From contig JAIBCN010000005.1 in NCBI GenBank assembly GCA_019694155.1, positions 1 through 61,833 of the forward strand: a DNA stretch of 61,833 nucleotides. Reading direction: 5' to 3'. Each line of letters starts with the position of its first letter. The stretch's first letter is position 1. The notes below the pieces were generated by a model. That model worked only from the letters and a program-made list of their open reading frames with translations. It was not told where the DNA came from and made no database searches. This DNA is from Vicinamibacteria bacterium (GTDB taxonomy: Bacteria; Acidobacteriota; Vicinamibacteria; Fen-336; JAGNNV01). Positions 56,821-61,833 of the stretch are shown here, piece by piece. A program made the translations under genes and the position numbers.

Positions 56821-57639
56821 TCAGGGAAGGGCGAGCATCGGCGGCGTCGGCCGGCGCTGGGCCCGAATCCGGAATCCGAAGAGAGCGCGATCGATCACCA
56901 GGGATCTGGGGATGAGGGCATCGTTTCGATGCTCATAGGCCGCGAAGAGAGCGAACTCCGTCGAGCCCCCGAACCGCCGGTAACCCGCCTCCCCTCGGAA
57001 GTCCGCGAATGAACCTCGCGCGAAGCCTGGGCTCGCCTCAGCGTTGACGTAGCGAACGTCGGCGAGAACGAAGAGCGCCTTACTGTCCCGCTTCAGCAGG
57101 TCGATGTCCAGGGCGGCCCGGGCCTCCCAGTTGTACTGAACGCCGGAACTGAGGGTCGCGAAGCCGAGCGACACGGCGTAGCCGCCTCGCCGGTCCCACG
57201 ACCTGGGCCACGGAGAGTCGAAAGCCGCTCCCAGGAAGTTCCAGTCGACCACCTGGATCTTCTCGCGATCCTGCACGTGACGCGACACATGGTGGAAGAA
57301 GGTGGTGACCCGAAAGGCGCCCAGATCCCTTCTCGCGCCGACTTCGAGCGAGTAGTTCGCCTGCACCGCTTCGAAGGAGCGAACCCGGTGCCCGAGGATC
57401 GTCTCGAAGTTGGGATCGAAGTAGGCCGACCACTTCCCCTTCTCCACGAGATCCACGTTGACGCCAATCCAGCCCACCCAGGCGAACTCCTCGTTCGCCG
57501 GCGCGTAGCGCGCGGCCTCGATGCGCGGGCCCATGAAAGGCAGGAACCTCGCATCGTCCGCCGAGGCCGGCGTCTGAAGCGCACTCAGCGTCGAAAGGAA
57601 CGCTGCGAGTCCGAGGGATCGCTGATTCAGGATCGACAT
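56821..57639 (-). CDS. Putative outer-membrane beta-barrel protein, unknown function
   Basis: A 272-residue exported protein with a signal peptide (SLGLAAFLSTLSALQTPASA). The mature part is rich in alternating aromatic strands (WVGWIGVNVDLVEKGKWSAYFDPNFETILG, YSLEVGARRDLGAFRVTTFFHHVSRHV, FGGSTEFALFAAYEHRND), consistent with a 10-12-strand barrel. It is similar to generic DUF1207-like or TP0453-type proteins, but I assign no family. It does not end in an aromatic residue (ends MLALP), so the barrel call is tentative. ATG 57639 begins the signal peptide. It lies 62 bp after tRNA-Leu on the same strand. Confidence 0.6.
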   Translation of the reverse strand: MSILNQRSLGLAAFLSTLSALQTPASADDARFLPFMGPRIEAARYAPANEEFAWVGWIGVNVDLVEKGKWSAYFDPNFETILGHRVRSFEAVQANYSLEVGARRDLGAFRVTTFFHHVSRHVQDREKIQVVDWNFLGAAFDSPWPRSWDRRGGYAVSLGFATLSSGVQYNWEARAALDIDLLKRDSKALFVLADVRYVNAEASPGFARGSFADFRGEAGYRRFGGSTEFALFAAYEHRNDALIPRSLVIDRALFGFRIRAQRRPTPPMLALP

Positions 57640-57701
57640 GGATTGGGTTCGCGGGTTGGAGGTGAGAGCCGCGGACCACCGCGAGCCTTGGTGAAGGAGT
57701 G

Positions 57702-57785
57702 TGCCGGAGGTGGGGGTCGAACCCACACGTTGCAAGCAACGCGGGATTTTGAGTCCCGTGCGTCTGCCAGTTCCGCCACTCCGGC
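57702..57785 (-). tRNA. tRNA-Leu (anticodon CAA)
   Basis: An 84-nt class II tRNA. The acceptor stem is GCCGGAG/CTCCGGC with discriminator A at 57702; the anticodon stem CGGGA/TCCCG encloses loop CTCAAAA with anticodon CAA (57751-57749). A long variable arm (GTTGC TTG CAAC-type) and a T arm GTGGG-TTCGACC-CCCAC complete the cloverleaf. No CCA is encoded. It reads UUG, which is also used as a start codon in this window. It lies 21 bp downstream of the second BNR-repeat gene, so a dedicated promoter would overlap that gene's end. Confidence 0.95.
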
Positions 57786-57806
57786 ATCGGGGGCAGGACC
57801 GGGAGT

Positions 57807-60500
57807 CTAGCCGACGATGCGCTCCCGGATCCGGGCCTTCGTCCTCATCGAAGAGGACCCCGCCTCCATCAGGACTTCGTAGTCGCCCGCCGGAGCCCGC
57901 TTCTTCTCCGCATCGGTCATCTCCCACCAGACGCGGTGAAGCCCAGGAGTCCGCGGCCCGTCGAGAGCCTGCATCAGGCGCCCGCTCGAATCCCGGACCG
58001 TGATGCGCAACGAAGGGACTTCATCCCGAAGCCAGTAGTGGATGGCGAGCGCGTTCCTCTCGTTGTCGGTGGTGATGTACCGGTCGCCGTACAGCTCGTA
58101 GTTCCCCCAGTCCTCGTCGGAAAGGCGGGGGCGCGCCTCCACCCCGAACAGATGCGCGGGCTGCTGCGCGAGGTCGCCGCTCCATTCCTGGAGGACGCTC
58201 ACATCCCCCACCCAGATGCCGCGGCCATAGCTGCCCACCACGAGATCGTTCTCGCGCGGGTGCACGACGAGATCGTGCACCGCCACCTGCGGCATGTTTG
58301 CCCGAAGAGCCTGCCAGGACGCGCCATCGTCGAGCGACACGAATACGCCCCCATCCGTGCCCGCGAAGAGAAGCCGCGGGTTCTTCCGGTCCTGCACGAT
58401 CACGTTCACCGGGCGATGGGGCAGCCCCTCGGTGATTCGAACGAAGGTGCGCCCGGCGTCCACGGTCTTGAAAAGGTAGGGCGTGAAGTCGTCGAAGCGG
58501 TAGCCGGTCTTCGCGACGTAAGCCGCGCGCGGCTCGTGCGGCGAGGCGAACACCCGCGAAGTCCACGTTTCCGCGGGCCCTCCGGCCGCAGCCACGGCGC
58601 CCGTGACGTCGCGCCACGTCTTTCCGTCGTCCTCGCTGACCTGGACCCTCCCATCGTCCGTGCCGACCCACAAGACGCCCGGAGTCGCGGGCGATTCAGA
58701 GATGGTCGTGATCGTGCAGAACCGGATCGAGGGCCCGGTGGCGGCGATCCTCTTGGCATCGTTCGTGGTGAGATCGAGGCTCGCCTCCTCCCAGGTATCC
58801 CCGCGATCGCGCGAGCGAAGCAGCATCTGAGCGCCCGTGTAGAGGGTCTTCGGATCGTGCGGCGACAGCGCGAGGGGCGTAATCCAGTTGAAGCGATAGG
58901 GCGGGTCCCCCGGACGGGCGCGCGGCTGGATGTTCGTCTTCGTGTGGAGGCGCTGGTCGACACGGTGCTGGCCCCCGAACTGATATGAGTTGTAGAGCCA
59001 GCGGCTGTCCGTGGGATCCACGCGGTTGTACATGCCGTCCTGGGTCCCCGTGGTCACCCAGTCGTCCTGCGTGACTTTCCCGCCGGGTCCGTTGCTCGGG
59101 CCTTTCCACGATTCGTGATCCTGCAGCCCCGCGTAGATGTTGTACGGATCGTCCATATCGACGTCGAGGCCGTAGATCTCTCCGATCGGCAGGTTTGGAT
59201 GGTGGTCGACGGTGAGCCCACCGTCATACGAAACATGCAGTCCCCCGTCACTTCCCGCGATGATCCGGCTCGGGTCCTGCGGATCGATCCACAGGGTTCG
59301 ATAGTCGCCGAAGGCCTTCGCGAAGGCCGCCCGGGGGGGCCAGTTGAGATCGCGCCAGGTCCGTCCTCCGTCGATGGACGTAGGCAGGGTGTCGCTCGTG
59401 ACGAAGAGCCGGTCGGGGTCCCTCGGATCCACACGAATCTGCGAGAACGAGTACATGGCGTTGCCCCCGACCGAGACGTCGTCCCCGTGGGTCTTCTTCC
59501 ACGTGCGTCCGCCGTCGTTCGATCGGTAGACCTCGCCCCCGTAGACGGGTACGTGCGCGGTCTGTCCGGAGTACACCTGATTCGGGTCCGCGTCGCGATC
59601 CCGCTGCCTGCGTTTCTCCTCCTCGGTGGCCGGGCGGGGATTCGCGTTCTCCACGAGCGCGTAGACGATCCGCGGATCGGCGCGATGGATGGTGAGGCCG
59701 ATCCGCCCCACCTGGCCGCCGGGGAGGCCGCCCGCCACCCGTGTCCACGTCTCTCCTCCATCGGTGGAGCGATGAAGGCCGCTCCCGGGGCCCGACTCCA
59801 CGAGAGTCCACGGCCGTCGCTCCATCTCATACGTCGCCGCGAGAAGGACCTCGGGATGCGACGGGTCCATCACCAGGTCCACCGCCCCCACCCTCGGGCC
59901 TCCGTGAAGGACGCGGCGCCACGTCTTGCCGCCGTCCGTCGTCTTGAAAACCCCACGCTCGTCGTTCGCGGTATAGAGATGGCCCATGGCCGCCACGTAG
60001 ACAATATCGGGCTTCTGAGGATGGATGACGATGCGCGCGACGTGGTGGGTGTCCCTCAGGCCCATGAAAGCCCAGGTGGCTCCCCCATCCGTCGTCTTGT
60101 AGACACCGTCGCCCGAATACGAGCTGCGGGCGCCGTAAGCTTCTCCGGTCCCCGCCCAGACGATCCGCGGATTCGACGACGAGATGGCGAGAGCGCCAAT
60201 CGAGAGATGGCTCTGAGCATCGAAGACGGCCTTGAAAGTCGTGCCATTGTTGGTCGTCTTGAACACGCCGCCGTTCCGCGTCCCCACGTAGATCGTGCGC
60301 AGATGCTCATGCGGGGGGGCGTCGGGAACGGCGATGTCCGTGATCCAGGCGCCCGCGCGAAAGGGGCCGATGTTGCGAAACTCGACCGTGCCGAGAACGC
60401 TCTGCAGAGGCGCCGCCGGCGGTTCCTGCAGAGCGCGGGCCGTGAGCGCGGCGAGCGAGAGGAACATCGCGGCGAAGGGTCGTCCGGCCCTGGAGTCCAT
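57807..60500 (-). CDS. Exported BNR/sortilin (VPS10)-type beta-propeller protein (second copy)
   Basis: An 897-residue paralog of the protein at 3402-6638. A signal peptide (MFLSLAALTARAL) is followed by the same opening, VEFRNIGP, and BNR Asp-box repeats such as TTNNGTTF, TTDGGATW, TTDGGKTW, STDGGETW and NDGGRTW through about residue 760. A short C-terminal Ig-like region (SLRITVRDSSGRLMQALDGPRTPGLHRVWWEM) ends the protein; it lacks the Gly-rich tail of the first copy. No catalytic residues can be assigned. ATG 60500 has AAAGGAAG upstream and a TAGAAT -10 27 nt before it, so it has a leader. It is divergent from the VOC gene. Confidence 0.83.
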   Translation of the reverse strand: MDSRAGRPFAAMFLSLAALTARALQEPPAAPLQSVLGTVEFRNIGPFRAGAWITDIAVPDAPPHEHLRTIYVGTRNGGVFKTTNNGTTFKAVFDAQSHLSIGALAISSSNPRIVWAGTGEAYGARSSYSGDGVYKTTDGGATWAFMGLRDTHHVARIVIHPQKPDIVYVAAMGHLYTANDERGVFKTTDGGKTWRRVLHGGPRVGAVDLVMDPSHPEVLLAATYEMERRPWTLVESGPGSGLHRSTDGGETWTRVAGGLPGGQVGRIGLTIHRADPRIVYALVENANPRPATEEEKRRQRDRDADPNQVYSGQTAHVPVYGGEVYRSNDGGRTWKKTHGDDVSVGGNAMYSFSQIRVDPRDPDRLFVTSDTLPTSIDGGRTWRDLNWPPRAAFAKAFGDYRTLWIDPQDPSRIIAGSDGGLHVSYDGGLTVDHHPNLPIGEIYGLDVDMDDPYNIYAGLQDHESWKGPSNGPGGKVTQDDWVTTGTQDGMYNRVDPTDSRWLYNSYQFGGQHRVDQRLHTKTNIQPRARPGDPPYRFNWITPLALSPHDPKTLYTGAQMLLRSRDRGDTWEEASLDLTTNDAKRIAATGPSIRFCTITTISESPATPGVLWVGTDDGRVQVSEDDGKTWRDVTGAVAAAGGPAETWTSRVFASPHEPRAAYVAKTGYRFDDFTPYLFKTVDAGRTFVRITEGLPHRPVNVIVQDRKNPRLLFAGTDGGVFVSLDDGASWQALRANMPQVAVHDLVVHPRENDLVVGSYGRGIWVGDVSVLQEWSGDLAQQPAHLFGVEARPRLSDEDWGNYELYGDRYITTDNERNALAIHYWLRDEVPSLRITVRDSSGRLMQALDGPRTPGLHRVWWEMTDAEKKRAPAGDYEVLMEAGSSSMRTKARIRERIVG

Positions 60501-60527
60501 GCGCTTCCTTTCTCCGATGACGCGTCG

Positions 60528-60533
60528 ATTCTA
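60528..60533 (-). promoter_or_regulatory. -10 hexamer TAGAAT with leader for the second BNR-repeat gene
   Basis: On the minus strand TAGAAT (60533-60528) lies 27 nt before ATG 60500, leaving a leader of about 20 nt containing AAAGGAAG. This is a leadered counterpart to the opposite-strand VOC promoter only 10 bp away. Confidence 0.45.
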
Positions 60534-60543
60534 GGGGGCGCTA

Positions 60544-60555
60544 TATCCTCCGGCC
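60544..60555 (+). promoter_or_regulatory. Leaderless-type -10 hexamer TATCCT for the VOC gene
   Basis: TATCCT (60544-60549) is followed by exactly six nucleotides (CCGGCC) and ATG 60556. Confidence 0.5.
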
Positions 60556-61500
60556 ATGTCGGTCACCTCTATGCGCGAGATCACGATCGGTGTCCGCGAC
60601 CTGACGGCGCGCGCCGCCTTGCTGGAATCGGGGCTCGGACTGACCGTCCTTAGAACCGGCCTCATGACCTCCAGCGTTGCGAGCCGGCTCTTCGACGCGC
60701 ACACGATTCCCCGGGCCGCCCTGATGGGCCGCCCCGACGTGGAGGGCTCGCCCCGCATCCGCCTGGTCGAGGTGCTCGGAGCACTTCACGGCCGCGAGCG
60801 AGTAGGCGCTCCCGGCCCCCTGGGAACCGGCTTCACCACGACTGGCATCTCGAAGATCCATGCGCGGCTTCAGGGCCTCGGCGTCAGATTCCTCTCAGAT
60901 CCCCTCCTTCTGGCCCCGCCGCGCGAGGAGGCGATTCCAGGTGCGCCTCCCGGCCCGCGAAGGTACGAGGCCTTCGGCCGATTCGCCGATGGCGACTTCG
61001 TGGTGCTCATCGAGAGAGTCGGAGCAGACACGGCCTACGGGACACTCACATCGGACTCCTCGGAGCCGCTGCACGCTTCCTTCGTCGTAACCAATCTCAA
61101 CGCCTCGCTTCATTTCATGCGCGAGGTGCTGGAGCACGAGACCCTCCTCGCCGAATCCTGCTCGGGGCCGCCGTTCGACGAGCTTCTCGGCCGGCCCGAG
61201 GGCGCTTCGTTCCGCTTCGCGATGTCTCACCGCCCGGGCTTCGTCACGGGGCGTACCATATTCATGGAATTTGAGAAGCGGCTCGAGCCCATGACCCACA
61301 CGCCGGGCCTCGGCCCCGGAATCTGCCGGCTTCGCTACGACACCACCGACCTCCACGCGACCCTCGCCCGCGTCCCGGGGGGCGGGGGCTCCCTGGTCCG
61401 TGGCCCCGCGAGCGTCGACGATCCGGTACTGGGACAGGGCCTCGTCGCCATGGTTCGGTCGCCCTTCGGGGTCCTAATCGAGCTCTGGCAGACGACCTGA
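60556..61500 (+). CDS. Two-domain VOC (vicinal oxygen chelate / glyoxalase-like) protein
   Basis: A 314-residue protein with two VOC modules. The first (about 1-150) has REITIGVRDLTARAALLESGLGLTVLRTG and ends DGDFVVLIER. The second (about 165-314) has HASFVVTNLNASLHFMREVLEHETLLAES, CRLRYDTTDLHATLARV and SPFGVLIELWQTT. The final Glu (LIELW) matches a metal ligand position, but a full His/Glu set is not obvious, so catalysis is uncertain. Related proteins include glyoxalase/bleomycin-resistance and dioxygenase members. A 6-nt gap from TATCCT to ATG 60556 suggests a leaderless mRNA. Confidence 0.78.
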   Translation: MSVTSMREITIGVRDLTARAALLESGLGLTVLRTGLMTSSVASRLFDAHTIPRAALMGRPDVEGSPRIRLVEVLGALHGRERVGAPGPLGTGFTTTGISKIHARLQGLGVRFLSDPLLLAPPREEAIPGAPPGPRRYEAFGRFADGDFVVLIERVGADTAYGTLTSDSSEPLHASFVVTNLNASLHFMREVLEHETLLAESCSGPPFDELLGRPEGASFRFAMSHRPGFVTGRTIFMEFEKRLEPMTHTPGLGPGICRLRYDTTDLHATLARVPGGGGSLVRGPASVDDPVLGQGLVAMVRSPFGVLIELWQTT

Positions 61501-61541
61501 CGCCCGTCCGCCGGTTTTTCGCGTTCCTCCGGCGCGCATCG

Positions 61542-61556
61542 TAGACTCCCGCCCGC
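61542..61556 (+). promoter_or_regulatory. Leaderless-type -10 hexamer TAGACT for the carbamoyltransferase gene
   Basis: TAGACT (61542-61547) leaves 9 nt to GTG 61557. An inverted repeat CGCCGG/CCGGCG (61509-61514 with 61529-61534) lies just upstream and could mark the end of the VOC transcript. Confidence 0.4.
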
Positions 61557-61833
61557 GTGAACATCATCGGGGTTTCGGCCTATTACCACGACTCCGCCGC
61601 GTGCCTGGTCCAGGACGGGGAGATCAAGGCGGCCGCGCAGGAAGAACGATTCAGCCGGAAGAAGCACGACCATCGATTCCCGGCGGGCGCTTTCGACTAC
61701 TGCCTGAAGGAAGGCGGCCTCAAGGGTCCCGAGGACGTCGACTACGTCGTCTTCTACGACAAGCCGCTCATGAAGTTCGAGCGCCTGCTCGAGACCTACC
61801 TCGCCTACGCGCCTCAGGGCGTCTCCTCGTTCC
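61557..61833 (+). CDS. Carbamoyltransferase (NodU/TobZ family), N-terminal fragment (truncated by window edge)
   Basis: The frame opens at GTG 61557 and runs off the right edge; 92 residues are visible. IIGVSAYYHDSAACLVQDGEIKAAAQEERFSRKKHDHRFP is the conserved start of NodU-type carbamoyltransferases (actin/Hsp70-like YrdC-linked family). Members use carbamoyl phosphate and ATP to carbamoylate sugars or antibiotics. The C-terminal catalytic part is not in the window, so the substrate and any adjacent biosynthetic cluster remain unknown. Confidence 0.9.
   Translation, partial: MNIIGVSAYYHDSAACLVQDGEIKAAAQEERFSRKKHDHRFPAGAFDYCLKEGGLKGPEDVDYVVFYDKPLMKFERLLETYLAYAPQGVSSF

Noticed and set aside
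57701..57927. Short frames running through the tRNA-Leu region
   Set aside because: They read through the tRNA cloverleaf and its flanks; the barrel-protein gene really starts at 57639.

Overview
The window is GC-rich, almost fully coding bacterial chromosome with short intergenic gaps; none exceeds 190 bp. I see no insertion sequence, phage gene or CRISPR array. The organism is most likely a Gram-negative acidobacterium (Acidobacteriota). The evidence is an orphan MacB/FtsX-type permease of the kind expanded in that phylum, two sortilin/BNR-repeat 'glycosyl hydrolase' proteins, an outer-membrane porin and SecA with a zinc tail. Gemmatimonadota or a related phylum cannot be excluded from sequence reading alone.

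Layout. 1-12.6 kb: tail of an SGNH hydrolase; a minus-strand pair of Ser/Thr kinase and porin; a large exported BNR-repeat protein; a bile-acid/Na+ symporter family protein translationally coupled to an amidohydrolase; a HAD phosphatase; an ADOP-type permease. 12.6-19 kb: complete SUF iron-sulfur operon (sufB-C-D-S-U-T) closed by an Rrf2-family regulator. 19-31.4 kb: small metabolic genes (GNAT, zinc-ribbon protein, alpha/beta hydrolase, isochorismatase-like hydrolase, omega-aminotransferase, FMO, methyltransferase, CoA-acylating aldehyde dehydrogenase) and envelope genes (MltD-like transglycosylase, ComM, M23 peptidase). 31.4-38.2 kb: a small membrane-protein pair, secA, guaB, a putative exported protein and a cupredoxin. 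38.2-47.8 kb, minus strand: pnp, rpsO, truB, rbfA, ylxP-like, infB, nusA, rimP, the usual transcription/translation cluster, here split by terminator-like hairpins. 47.8-53.1 kb, minus: two membrane proteins and a tandem pair of paralogous APC permeases. 53.1-61.8 kb: class V PLP enzyme, exported PNPOx-like protein, serine hydrolase, HU/IHF protein, beta-barrel-like protein, tRNA-Leu(CAA), a second BNR-repeat protein, a double-VOC protein and the start of a NodU-type carbamoyltransferase.

The most striking pattern is regulatory. Fifteen genes, mostly first genes of transcription units, have a TANNNT hexamer ending only 6-11 nt before the start codon and no Shine-Dalgarno sequence. In five of them the gap is exactly 6 nt, which would put the transcription start on the first base of the start codon. 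Other genes have clear AGGAG-type sites. The window therefore looks like a genome with two initiation modes, leaderless and leadered. The hexamer also helps choose start codons, for example for the upstream APC permease.

Other points worth checking: a perfect 8-bp inverted repeat bracketing the -10 of the suf promoter; truB, whose conserved N-terminus is recovered only from a CTG start; a class V PLP enzyme with Cys in place of the cofactor-binding Asp; a cupredoxin-like protein without the canonical C-terminal His/Met ligands; and a promoter followed immediately by a terminator-type hairpin ahead of rimP.
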